Of a DNA stretch of 64,000 nt, positions 22,786-34,730 are shown one piece after another. Under the pieces are notes generated by a model. That model was not told the DNA's origin. It was given only the letters and a program-made list of their open reading frames with translations, and did not search any database. A program made the translations under genes and the position numbers. Position 1 is the first letter of the stretch. Each line of letters opens with the position of its first letter. This DNA comes from Diploscapter coronatus. Lineage: Eukaryota; Nematoda; Chromadorea; Rhabditida; Rhabditidae. The stretch is taken from assembly GCA_964036155.1 (NCBI GenBank), contig OZ038422.1, forward strand, positions 85,459,201-85,523,200, given 5' to 3'.

Positions 22786-23718
22786 TTCTGATCATGGATC
22801 AAATTCCAAAACTTTAACTTGATTCAAAAATTTGTTCGGAAATGTTCAATTCCAACTTCTTTTGACCTTAGGCAGATCACAAACTTCGACTTTCTAATGA
22901 AATCTCATATAAATTTTTTTCTGAATGAAAATTTCATTTTTGCAGTTTTTTAGTTTTAGAAGATATTAATATTTTCTGCAGCCTGTAGCACCTTGAAGCT
23001 GATAAGCTGAATTGACTTATCGGATGTTTGATGTTTTTCAATTATGCAAACATAGTTTTTTAAAGTAAATTAAATCATTTTCGAGAAAAAATAGTTTATT
23101 ATCCTGCACTATTTCACTTAGAATTTATAATTATTGCGTAAAAATTGATAATAGATCAAAGCTGATTTGCCAAAAGAGCATGACTGCTGAAATTGCTGCC
23201 ATAAGGTCGATATTTTACTGAAACGAGAGTTTTTGATTATAAATTATTAGATGACAATTATGGAGGAAATGATGCGATGAAGAGATTATGAGACCTAACA
23301 TTTTCCACGCTATTCTTTCTGGCTCCTAGAAAAAGACACCGGTATCCCGGTCTCTTTCTATGAGCCAATCATTTAAATGAAGATGACGATGTTCAAAATG
23401 TGCATTTTTGATCCAATTAAGGCGTAATTAGATAAAAATAAGTAGAGAAAGATTTTTAAAAGTTTATCTCCCCCATTTTGTTCTTTAGTTTTTATTGTAT
23501 GAATTCATTCAAAGATTCATTTTTAGCATTGTTAAATGTTTATTTGAAAACGTTATTTGGATAGTGCAAAACGACAAATCTATTGAGACTCTAGAAGACA
23601 TGCAATAATCAGCGAAATAAAATAATTTTGAGCTACTTTCTGACTATGGTGAGAAACAGTGGTGATCTTCATTAAAATTTTCTGTTTAATTTAATTAATG
23701 AAGTTATTTAACTTCATC
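22786..23718. other. Spacer inside inverted repeat, no gene seen
   Basis: Nothing recognisable. Short complementary segments around GCTGATAAGCTGAATTGACTTATC (about 22998-23021) form a small hairpin. Confidence 0.5.
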
Positions 23719-24152
23719 TCATCTCCGACCGCTACTTCCTGGTCCCCAAGATCGCGGATCACTTCCTGGCCTTGGCTCGTCATGTCCAGGTCCCCAAGTC
23801 TGTGGGTCACCTCCAATCGGCTTAGGTTTGTCATTCTGAGGTCCCCATGAATGCGAATCATCTCCAGGACGTCGCTGATTTTCAGGCCAAGTCCACGATG
23901 GGCCCAATGAAAATCAATTTTTAAATCGATTATTAATCTTGATCATGAAAGAAGAGAGTAATTTTTCAATTATCAGAGAGCAATTGAGTAACTGAACTAT
24001 AAAAAAAATAAATATTGCATCGATTTATTGTAGTAGACAAAAATTTACTAATGTTACGATAGGTTTATTTTAAATTTACCTAATGAGAAAGTGCCGGAGA
24101 TTAAACACGAAATCGTGAAGGCGATGAGAAGAATTGCAAAAATTTTATTCAT
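23719..24152 (-). CDS. Trp-Gly-Pro repeat secreted peptide (splice acceptor defective)
   Basis: Exon 1 (24152-24080) encodes a clear signal peptide (MNKIFAILLIAFTISCLISG), ending in phase 1 at a GTAAAT donor. Exon 2 (about 23909-23719) encodes a Trp/Gly/Pro/Asp-rich chain built from an imperfect unit of the type RPG-D-D/P-x-SWGPG repeated about four times (e.g. GDDSHSWGPQ, GDPQTWGPGHDEPRPG, SDPRSWGPG). The two fit in phase only if splicing occurs at ATTTTCAT|TGGGCCC, where the expected AG reads AT. It lies between the inverted-repeat arms. Family unknown; composition suggests a secreted antimicrobial, neuropeptide-like or structural peptide. It may be a pseudogene. Confidence 0.6.
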
Positions 24153-24825
24153 CCTCTAAATTTAACATCGATTAATAATTAAATTTAAGGAAATTCGGAA
24201 GTTTAGTGCATCGTTACAATTCCGTTTGTCTCAAGTTATCACAGTCAATTTTATAGGTTCTATTTTATGTTTTTTCCATGAAATGTCAAAACAATTGAGA
24301 TTTTATTCGCTGAAGGTAAATCACGATAATTTTTCTGAACGAAATTAATGACCAGTTGAAGTTTTTTACTAACTGGCTGACAAATTACTTGACCAAAAAT
24401 CGTTTTAAGGTCTAGAATTCCTGTGTCCATTCCGTTTTTCATCCCCCATCTTTCGGGAAATCGATGCCTAAATGAGAGTGACATGGTAATTTTTATTCTC
24501 TATCATCTATGCAATAAAAATAAGATTTATCTGTGTCCAATCAAAACACATTTCGTAAAATGAATTGGGAAAATTGATCTGAAAACGAGTATAATTTCTC
24601 TGATGTTCTAAACTCTCGTGAATATTTCAAAACATTGAAATGTAGTAAATGTCAACAATGAAATAATTTGAATATTTGGAGGTGAACAAAACTATTGGAA
24701 AGAGATGAGACTTCACCAGCAATTGCAAGTTTGCGGTCTACATAAAGCGAAGCGAAGTAGAATTGGAAAGTCGAACTCAGATTCAAATTTTTGGGATCAT
24801 TCAGGACCGGAATTTCTTTTCTGTC

Positions 24826-25905
24826 ACTCTTCTAGTGCGATTTTCATTGCAAGAAGTATAAAATAACTGGACAATTGTATAACAAATGAAATGTTTATTT
24901 CATTCAAATCTAACAACGAGAAAGACTAGACTAGACTAGAGGACGATGGCTTGTCACTGGCTCGACCCGATCGATGCAGAGAATCAATAGTACCCGTAAT
25001 AATCATCATATTTCTTGTGTCCGTGTCCGTACGAATCATAGCCGTAATAGGGCTTGCTGAAAACATTTCATTTGAATTTGGAATTTTAAAAACTGCTACT
25101 TCTAGATCAAATTTCGAAAATCTTCAATGTCTATTTTGGTGTAAAATTGATAAATTGCCCGAGACGTACCTGTAATAGTCCTTGCCATATGACTTGTAAT
25201 AGTATTTCTTGCCGTAGCTCTTGTAGTACTTCTGCAAGAAAACAACCTCATAGCTATTTTAGAAAGGATGGAATTTCAAATGCATCATTCATTTACTCAC
25301 CTTATAATAATATTTCTTGTGATAGTAGTCCTTCTGCAATTAAATAGTTATTTTATTGTTGAAAATCCAAATCAAAACTCACGTAATAATATCCTCCAGC
25401 TTCGACGCAGAGAGCGAGCATAGCCACGAGGCAGGCGATGAGAATGATCGAGTTGAATATTTTGGCCATTTTAGGGAGTTTGGAGGAAGGACTGGAAGGA
25501 CGAGAAGAGGACGGTTGGAACTCGAAGAGTTGCTTGGTTTGACTGACCAACGACAGGGCTTTTATAGGGCGAACTCAGTTCAGGAATCATGTCAGGTTTC
25601 TAAAGTTGTCCTAAATTTCAATGGATGTTAATTTGAAGTTTCCTAAAATATACATTCCGAACTCACAATTCCAGGAAGAAGTTATAAACTTTCCTGGAAA
25701 AAAGAGAAAATGAGGTTAATGTAATTTGAAATGGAATAGGGAAGAAGAATGCAATGTCATCGCTTCACTTCTTCTGTCGTTGCTTCTAATGGCAACAGCA
25801 AGTTCTCGAGGTCAAGCACTCTTTTTGGTGTCCGCCTGTTTAGTTTGCTACATTTTTCAAATCATTGAACTGCAATGTAAATTTTTCGTAATTTAGATTT
25901 GATTT
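24826..25905 (-). repeat. Inverted repeat, right arm
   Basis: Reverse-complement partner of 21700-22785. Towards the left it shares extra sequence (from about 24786, GGGATCATTCAGGACC) with the third peptide locus at 34535 but not with arm 1, which suggests copies 2 and 3 share a common ancestor duplication and copy 1 arose by inversion or was trimmed. Confidence 0.85.
24984..25469 (-). CDS. Tyr/Lys-rich secreted peptide, copy 2
   Basis: Same four-exon structure and same deduced 84-aa precursor as copy 1, on the opposite strand: signal peptide exon 25469-25383, then three Tyr/Lys-rich exons, stop TGA at 24986-24984. TATA box at 25560-25566 and the paired TTCCNGGAA sites upstream are intact. 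High identity extends through introns and flanks to copy 1, indicating recent duplication or gene conversion across the inverted repeat. Function unknown. Confidence 0.88.
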
Positions 25906-26930
25906 AAGAGTAAATATTAGGATTATTCAAAGTGGTTAGGAACAGGAGTCCGTTGATTTGGCTGATTTTCACATATCTTACAGTTTTTACGCTGATTCTC
26001 ACGGTGATAACCGTTTTTCGAAAATCGATTACCGTAGCTCGTAGGTTTTCCAGACTTGATATCGGGGAAAATTCTCAACTTCCTTATTTCTGAACTAAAT
26101 TCCATGATTTTTTTAAATTTTGTAGATCTCAGTGGGGAAAGTATGGCAAAAATAAAAAGAAACTTATTGGAAATTATTGTTGTTGGGAAAAAGTTACACG
26201 AATTTACTCCCTATGTGAAATTTTAATTTTTTAACACCTCTTTGAGAAACTCATTTCTTACAAATAACGTGTCCATAAATTATCAACACATCTGATCGGA
26301 TCATTCAATAGCATTTATTCGAACAAGCAAAATCAATTATTTCAGGTTTAGAAGTTTCATTAAAGTAACCTTGAATAAATCAATTAGCGGTGAAGAGTAA
26401 GGGAATTTATGAAGAGTAATGACACAGGAGATGCTCATGAGCGAATAGGTTAGTTTGGCAAAGCGAGATGCTTTCACAAAAGTGTAGTCTGCAAAGATAA
26501 AACTCTCGACTCTATTTTATTTCTTTGAAGCTTGGAGCTTATGATTTTGTTCCGAATTGAATGTAATATTCAAAGATGATTATCATACGAAGTGCTGAGA
26601 TTGTGTGTAAATTGGGGAAAAGATTAAAAAAGGTGAACATAAATACTGCGAAGGCAATTAAGTTTTCATGATTCACGTGAATGGAAATGAGCAAGTCTGA
26701 TAAACCATCCAATTGGAATGCTGATTCATAATTTTTCAACTTCAGCGCAAGCAATTTCATCGATCATTTTGCATTTCTTCTCTAATGTGACTAGTTTCAT
26801 GCAAATAGCAAGCAGATAATTTGTTTAAAATATAAATTTCAGACCGAATTTATTCTCTTAAAAATTGAATTGTATGAATGAGACTAGTGTACAACAAACA
26901 GATAAAGTTTTGAGGTGAAAACAGGTCCTT
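25906..26930. other. Intergenic with half-MITE
   Basis: Contains at 25938-26030 the left half of the 17324-17492 element (GTTGATTTGGCTGATTTTCACATAT). The remainder shows no gene. Confidence 0.5.
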
Positions 26931-27374
26931 TTAATTGCCGATATAACGAATGAGCACTAAAAGAGAAACAACGACAATGGTGAGTGTTCCAGCAGCGGTA
27001 GCAGCAGTAGCCTGATCTAAAATTAAACGAAAATTTTTTTTAAAATTAGAAATTGTTAATTTAAGAGTAGAGCATTTAATATCGTACCCGAGAAATCAAG
27101 ATCCAGCTTCTCCGCTCTTATCACATCAGAAATCCATCCTCCTACAGTCATTATTAGTCTGTATAGAAGATGTACGGGATCAATTCCTAAATTTAAATGA
27201 AAGAAAATTATATTCGGGCTATTAATGATGAATACACAAACCGTAAGCTACTAGCACTAGCATGAGAATCCCCGCTATCCATTTCAGGATGGTGCAGCAG
27301 ATTGAGGTTTCCTCATTCCTCGCAGGAGGAGGATTATTGTTCGCCAGCGGAAATATTTCCTGAATGTCGGCCAT
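26931..27374 (-). CDS. Small single-pass membrane protein, unknown
   Basis: Three exons (27374-27242, 27186-27088, 27016-26931) encode 105 aa. An acidic/Pro-rich start (MADIQEIFPLANNNPPPARN) is followed by a hydrophobic stretch after Cys-Cys (ILKWIAGILMLVLVAYG), an amphipathic middle (VHLLYRLIMTVGGWISDVIR) and a strong C-terminal span (GTLTIVVVSLLVLIRYIG) next to the stop. All phases agree. A TTTCAG acceptor lies about 33 bases upstream of the ATG, so the mRNA is trans-spliced or has a 5' UTR intron. I do not recognise a family. The topology resembles a tail-anchored protein. Confidence 0.75.
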
Positions 27375-30300
27375 ACTGCTAAATGTGTTTAGTGATAAGG
27401 TTGAGAACTGAAATCATTCATTTTTGAAGAATTTCAAATTCATAAGAATAAATAAGCGAAAGATTCTCTGCATAAATATAGACAAATGCTTGTGGAAAAT
27501 AAGATGACTCTAAAAACATCAGCTATATGAAGAATGATGATAAAATTTAATAGTGTATCATTAAGGTCAATTACTTTCGAAATGTTCGTCTCAGATTTCA
27601 AGTAAGCCCTTATCAACATAATTAATTGCGGCTTCTCTGGGTTTCCTATCCTCTTTATTTGCAAGGAATCGCGTATTCTAGAAAACGCTATTATAGCTAA
27701 CAGTTAGATAAGAGGGGTGAATCATAGAGACGTCCAAATTAACGCAGAAGTAACGAACAAATTGACTGAATTGAATGCGAGAAATAATGACGATTCAATA
27801 GGTCACTGTGGAAGCAAAACTACTTTTGAATTCAGACGCTAAATCTGCCTTTCATGAAATGAAAGAGTGATCAAGGAATAAATCGATCAGGAGAAAAGAG
27901 CTGACTCCCGTTATTGTGAAAAGCTATGAAGTTATGACTGCTTCAGTAAATGATCAACAACTAAAGGGATTTCGAGAAGCATTCGTATTGATTGACGTGT
28001 ATGGATAGATATAGACAAATGAAAATTGAGATATGATGACAAGGTACGAAGGAAATTATGAAAGAAATAAAATGAGAACATGGAGAAAAACCGCGAATTC
28101 AAATGAGCTTGTTTGATGAGTAATTGATTAGGTGCTTTTCCCTTTTATCTCTCGCCATTGTCTGTCTTTCTCAAACCCTTATTTTCCAGCCGCCCCACTC
28201 CCAAACCGTTCGTAATGCCTAGGGCATGGTCTGAAAGAAACTGATAAAGCCGATTTGCAAAATAAAGAATATTGAATTGTTGAACTACTAAAAGAACGAA
28301 TGCCTTTCCTTGCCAAATATGACGAAATAAAAGCAAACAGGAAAAATAGAATAATTGTAAAAACTAACATTTGTAAGACTGTTATGAGTTCAAAAAGGTT
28401 GATCTTGCATGGTTTCTCAATTTCATACCTAACCAATCAAAATTCAAGTTTAAAGAAATGAATGAACAAGAGAAAATATGACATTTGTGTCGATATGTGC
28501 TCACACAAAGGTTTGAGGGATGTATATTTGAAAGGGCAGTTTGTAAATAACGGAATGACTAATTTTCTTGTAATTGATGAAATGAACTATCTTTTTTTTC
28601 CATATTATTTCTCCCCTCATTTATCTCTAACACGATATTCCGCCATTTTTGCATTTCGTCAAGTATAAGGAAGTATTTCGTCGTTCCGTCATTTACAGGT
28701 TGCCATCAGAGTGTTTAGATCATGCAAAATCTAATATGATTTGTGGCTGACTAGGAAGGAAAAACATCTCATCCATTCGTCATTTCCCTGCCCAGGAAGG
28801 GTGTAGTTCTTTATCAATTTCGGAGTCGAAACAAAATTTTATTATTTTCCCTCGCATCTATCGCTTATCAATTAACTCCTTTTTGCATTTTTGTTTGCAC
28901 GCCCAGAATTTTATGCGATTTGATCGAGACAATCATGACTAATTTAGTCACCAATGAAATGTTCGTAAGTATTACACTCTTATAGTTGTATAATTATGAA
29001 ATTGCTATGGCTTTCAGAGACAACATAACTTTTTCTACGTCAGGTTGCATCTCCTTCCACCCTCTCCTTGGTTCGAATGGGAGGTGCTTCCAGAGACAGA
29101 CAGTGATGTCAGTCGATAAGGCCAGAGATAGAGAGATCGTATGATTCATCAGATCGATTGTTATGCAATTTGCTTTTGCATAGCACTGGCGTATTGTCCG
29201 AAAGAATATAATTGTGACCAGAGAATGATGTTGATTCTTCTGTGATGACTTTTTGCAGTTACAAATTCGTTCTGGCAAGTGCAATGTTGACGCATCTCGA
29301 ACATTTCTGCTAGGCTGACTAATTCTTGTAGAAATTTCCCGTCCACATTTCTTTTCGCCTGCCACGGGCGGTCAATCGTTTTTCATCTCTACCTCTAACT
29401 ATAGATGAACAAAAAATTATGGGCGGAGCCTTCCACGGTCTAACCAAAAAGAGAAATCTGAGATGCAGAGAAAGAGTAACTGTTCTCATCATTTTCTCAA
29501 TCTCTAATTCTCTTTCTGATGATGCATGGATGTCGATCTATAATAGAATTTACAGGCCACAAAGAAATGGATTAACACATGATGAAATATAACACAATAA
29601 GTTTATTGATCGAAATCTATAAGGTCAATCTCTAAAGGGAAAAGTGAATGAACTAATCAGAAAAAATCAAAGCCCTGCCATCGAGTGAAGGATACCTGGG
29701 AATGAATAAATTCGAATGTTTCATAAGGGAAATTTGATATTTTAGATCGGATAAAATGCGAAAAAAGCGGATTAAAAAGCAAGCGACACTTAAAATTTGG
29801 TTGTCTAGTGAAAGACCACAAAACCCACGACAAATTGGTGAAAGTTAGAATCGGTTCAAGAATATGACAGTTTAAACGGTAAATATGAGGGGAGTAAAAT
29901 TAAAAGGTACAAAAACTTATAAATCTATAAAATCTACAGGGAAAAATAACACAATAATCTGCAACGGTCGACTAGCTTACCACTCTTCTCAACAAGATGT
30001 TCTGAATCTGGGATAATGGAAAATAAATATCATTTCATTTGTAAATGTGAAGTGAATGTGGGAAATTTGCGTTTGTAAATCAAGGAAGATGTTTGTAACA
30101 AGAATAAACGTTTTGAAAAATACGAGTTTGCACGATGATGGAAGTCTATTTGCCATTGGCTTTATCGATCTCGATCTCGTCCAATATGTCGTACTTATTG
30201 TTAGGTTTTTATGGGCTCGTGGTCTCATTCGAATGGAGGGGGAACTTCACAATGATAGCGAGGCATGGACAATCTGAAATAAGGACGATGAGTATAGATT

Positions 30301-30541
30301 TTGTAAAATCAATTAAACGTCATTCTACAGTTGCATAACAAACTACAAAAATTTTGAGGATTCATCAAGACCTCAAAAATATTTGGTCGGTGAATGTTAA
30401 TGGATCCAATGGTCATCATCACTTATCAACCATCCATCGAGTTTTTTTTCCTTAGAAAGAGTTTAGTTATTATAACCCACTATGATACGATTTTTGTTTC
30501 GTCTGATAATAAATGTTTGAAAAATACAGATGTCGTGATAC
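27375..30541. other. 3.2-kb intergenic stretch
   Basis: No convincing gene. Open frames at 28994-29365 and 28145-28436 (-) lack splice logic and family resemblance. At 30143-30192 (-) a short acidic reading ends ILDEIEIDKANGK followed by a stop after an ATAAG acceptor; it could be an unassigned 3' exon, but nothing links to it. Confidence 0.45.
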
Positions 30542-31039
30542 CTAAAAACTCTTGGGAATCTGGGAAACAGTCTCCGTAAGATTGCAGTATACGGTGACGG
30601 CGATGAAGATGAGGATGAGGATGAGTATCACCACGATAGCTAAAATTTGATATAGTTGGTAATGCTCAATTAGCATATATTTTGAGGAAGTCATACTTTA
30701 AGCGGCAAATAATACAATAATATTGAAATTTGACCGAACTATTGTGAAAAATAGTTTTATTTGATTCGTTCTGATTATTTAATGAGATCTACCCGGAATG
30801 TAGACTCTGGGTCTAGAGAGCTGTCCCTTGAGCTTCTCCCAGGACGAGAGACCGTCGTGGGCGAGTACGGGGGACACCTCCGCTTCCTCCGCTAGTCGTT
30901 CTTTATTTGGTCTAAATTATGAAATATATTTTAAAAATCGATCAAATATGATCAATTTCGAATAAGTTAACCTAAGATCTAAACAATTTTGGAATTACCT
31001 TGCCGTGTCTTGGGCAGGTTCCGGGTAGACAGAAGACAT
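30542..31039 (-). CDS. Small single-pass membrane protein, unknown (2)
   Basis: Three exons (31039-30999, 30911-30793, 30639-30542) encode 85 aa. A cytosol-like N-terminal half (MSSVYPEPAQDTARPNKER, then LAHDGLSSWEKLKGQLSRP) precedes one very hydrophobic span (AIVVILILILIFIAVTVYC) and a short NLTETVSQIPKSF tail with one potential N-glycosylation site. The ATG follows a TTTTTCCAG acceptor by 28 bases. Phases agree at both junctions. No family recognised; a type II or tail-anchored peptide is likely. Confidence 0.72.
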
Positions 31040-33373
31040 TGGAGATCTTGAGCGAGAGGAAATAACCTCTGGAAAAAGGAACAGTAAAAATAATCGACAA
31101 AAAGGCGAAATTAGAAAAGAAAGAAAATAAGGAGAAACTGCTAACATAGCAATACGATAGTTTTAGACCCCATCCACTTTGCTCATTTCCATGCGGCGCC
31201 CTTTTCCTACGTTTAAAAAATCCTGTTAATGGACCCGATTTCGTGACAGAAAAATGATCAACCACTCGGAAGAATCCATGTCTGACGCCAAGGAAACAAT
31301 TTGCGTGCAAAATGAAACTCGTCACTGACCACCCCTTTATTCATGAAACCGATCGTTCACATCTTTCAGAAATCAATAAATACCACGGGATGAGTGGAGG
31401 GAAATCAAGAAAGGAGAAAGAAATGAGAAAAACAGGAGAGCATTATGAAATTACGAGAAGGGGGTAGAAGAATGCAAGCCGCTTTTTCTTTTATATTCAT
31501 AGGGCAATGGCGAGAAAACCAAGAGGTTTTAATACGGGCTGGCTCGATCTTCGAAAAGTGCGCCAAAATGTATGACATCTCGAAATTTCCCGTCTGGGTC
31601 AAATGTGCCAGATCGCTGCTGGCAAAATTGGTTCGATCGATTTGGAGGCTTGAAGAGACGAGCAGAAAGAGAGAAAGAGCACATAGGAGAGAGAGAGAGA
31701 AAACCCGGAATTGCGAAAGTCCTGATTGCTGGTAAGCAGGGCTGTAACGGAATCAAATTTTTTAAAATTTCGGAACGGAATTTAAAAAATTTTAAATTTT
31801 CAAACGGAACGGAATTCCGCGGAATGGGAAATTTCAAATCGCTTACGGAATACGGAACGGAATTCCGTTACAGCCCTGGCGAGAAGCAATGTTTCATCAG
31901 AGCGCGCCTTTGGGCAGAATGATAACTCGCCCAATCACACGGAAGAACGCTCGAGAATCGATATTTGACAATGAGTAGCACATAGCCAAAACCGTATGCA
32001 AAATGACGTCACTGGCTGTTTCTTATTTATGAAGCCGACTCTCATATCTTCAGAGTTCCATAATCAAAATGCGCAAAACCTTGTGAGAGGAAACCGATTT
32101 TCAGAGCAAATAGCCAAAAGCTAAGAAACTGCATAAAAATAGCATTTCTCACTCGTCACTTATGAGCTCGACCTTCACACACGGATTTCCCAATCAAAAT
32201 GCACAACGATATGAGGGAATCGATAGAGAGAAAGTACTAAATTCGAGAAAATTACTATCATGCTTCGCTGCTCAATTAACGAAATTTATCATATTCTGGA
32301 ATAAAAATAGGGCTAGTGACAAAGTGCGTAGTCATAAACGATTAGCAAAACTCACAAATTTAAGCTTTTCGATAAAAAATCAATAAAGATCAGAAGGCAG
32401 CCGCTTAGAGCGTTGAATTAGGTCAAATGAACTGGTTTTGCCTTCGACTTGTTGATCAATTATCGACTCTCGCTAAAGATGACTCAGCATAGCTGTAGGA
32501 AGGTGTCGAAATTCGCAGCCTTTAAATATTTTTCCTTTTCTCTCATTCTTCTATCTTTCTATCAAAATAGAAAACTACATTCTTTGCTGTTTAGAGCTCC
32601 TCACCAGATTTACTTTTTTATATTGATTTTCCTTTATTATAAATAAAAGGTTTAATTACCCAACTTTGAGACAAACCGTTTTCTATTGCTGACTGTCTCG
32701 ACTAACCCCTAACTACTTTCACCAAGTGTAATTGGGACGGACTGATCACCCTTTCTAATTATTTACACGACTCTTTTTTTATTTTTATTTTTGCGTCCAC
32801 TGTTAGGGGCAGGGAAAGCGCTTCCTTAGTCCTCTATGTTTTCCCCATTCTAATAGAACACATCGTTGTTTATCTCCAATCTCTCCTTTTCACTCAATAT
32901 TTCGTATATCGGTTTGTCGTGAAAAACGTTTCAAGTAAGAAAGATGAGAAACAATGAAGATCAGTAAATCAGTGTTTCAGGACTTTGCTTTCCGGACAAA
33001 TAACGAAGTTCTAATAAAGATTTTTGGTTGTGGTGCCTTTAAATCTGCCTGCAAAATGCTTCAAAAAGAAAGTAGTATTTTGACTTCCTGTTTAGCTTCT
33101 TCACACCTTATCTTGCCCCTCACTCTCATTCTGTTCAATTGCGATCTATTGTTACCTTCAAGATAGTAAAAAAGACATCTTACCATTTTAGGGGAATCCT
33201 AGAATAGACTTTGCGTGACAATAATTAGAGAATTATCCATTTGTCCTCTTGATCCTTCTTTATACACCCGCAAATAAATATTGTGAAATAGTTTTAGCGA
33301 AGAGAGTTCCATTTGAATAAAAATAATTAGATTTTAGAAAGTAAAAATCAAATTGATATTTGGCTTTGGCGTC
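31040..33373. other. Intergenic, MITE at 31737-31878
   Basis: A/T-rich, no credible exons. A purine run (GAGAGAGA) at 31689-31700 precedes the MITE. Confidence 0.5.
31737..31878. mobile_element. MITE, CAGGGCTGTAACGGAAT terminal repeats
   Basis: 142 bp starting CAGGGCTGTAACGGAAT and ending ATTCCGTTACAGCCCTG, with internal CGGAACGGAAT repeats. CAGGG-type ends suggest a hAT-like origin. A related 69-bp element is at 33410-33478. Confidence 0.8.
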
Positions 33374-33711
33374 CTTTAGGGCCCGTTTATACTTACTCAG
33401 CATGCGAACCAGGGCTGTTGCGGAATCGAATTTAAAAAAAAAATCGAAGTCGGAGTCGGAACTTCCGCAACAGCCCTAATACGAACTACCCATCCGCACC
33501 GACGGTTGCCGACTGGAACGGATCGGCAACTGTCCGAATTCATCAGCAATTTCTCGCGAAAATTGTCGATGAATTCGGACGAATGCTAATTGCAAACTGC
33601 CGATCGGCGGTTTTATAGTAAGTGCCGACAAATACCGACCGTTGCGGATAGGCAGTTCGTACGCTGAGCGTTGCAAGTTGCATTGCAACTAAGTATGAAC
33701 GGGCCTTTAGC
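33374..33711. mobile_element. MITE (CTTTAGGGCCCGTTTATACTTA) with nested MITE
   Basis: Outer repeats CTTTAGGGCCCGTTTATACTTA and AAGTATGAACGGGCCTTTAG. Inside, 33410-33478 is a short element CAGGGCTGTTGCGGAAT to CTTCCGCAACAGCCCT related to 31737-31878. A GC-richer core (33480-33650) contains several GCCGATCGGCGG-type self-complementary segments. Confidence 0.75.
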
Positions 33712-34534
33712 AATGTTGTGATTGGTTTTCCTCTCCTCGTAGAGCATAATATCAGTCAGCGGACGCAATATTGCCAGCAACTGGCGCATTCTCTCCAATA
33801 AATAAAACATTTTACGATTGCGATTGCAGCGGATCAATGGCGAACAACTGACCAGCTATAAATTAGCATATTCCTGGTCCCGAATAGATCTAAGCATCCA
33901 ATTGATATTTCTCACAACATAAACTTGCTATCAAATATCTATAAATTTTATGAAAAATAAAACTTAGATTTTTATCTTGAATCTTTGATAAACTCACAAG
34001 CTTATATTGCGGACACCCGATTACTTGATGAAAACAAAAAAGAAATTTTTAGGCACACATAGACGACCAAGTATGGATTGCAAAATGATTTACTCTTCCA
34101 TCAGTTCTTTTTTTATATCTTCTTTTCTGTATAATTTTGATACCAAATTTAAATATTTGACATGCAAAATAACGACAATAGGAATTTCCGGGACGACCGA
34201 ATTCGGACGTTCTAGAACAGACGAAACAAATGGCCGAGTCAGGTTTTAACCGCCATATTTATCATCAGCGTAGTCGAAAACCCCCACTAGGTAAAAATTG
34301 ATCCATCATTGGTTGATCTATAATGGAAAAAGCTTAACTGTTACAATGAATATGCGCACTTTTTGCACATTTTTGAAATTAGCTCCGCACACAAGTGTCG
34401 AAAAATTCTAATATTTGACCATTGTTGAGCCTCATATGTGGCTAGCATTTCCTAAAACTTTCATTGGAACCCGATCAGTCTCCGCTGAGTTATAATAGTA
34501 GAATTGTTATGCATAAATTTTTGATAGAAAAAAT
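33712..34534. other. Intergenic, nothing recognised
   Basis: No exon-like structure. Ends where homology to the 24786 flank of peptide copy 2 begins. Confidence 0.45.
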
Positions 34535-34730
34535 TTTAATTTTTGGGATCATTCAGGACCAGAGTTTCTTTCTTGTCATTTTCCTATTACGTTTTTCATT
34601 GCAAGAAATATAAAATAACTGGACAATTGTATAACAAATGAAATGTTTATTTCATTCAAATCTAACAACGAGGAAGACTAGACTAGAGGATGATGGCTTG
34701 TCACTGACTCGACCCGATCGATGCAGAGAA

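Noticed and set aside
29060..29100. GGTTCGAATGGGAGG resembling a tRNA T-arm
   Set aside because: No matching acceptor, D-arm or anticodon arm at proper spacing on either strand.
28994..29365. Minus-strand 123-codon open frame
   Set aside because: Mixed composition without domain, signal or splice logic; no upstream or downstream exons fit.
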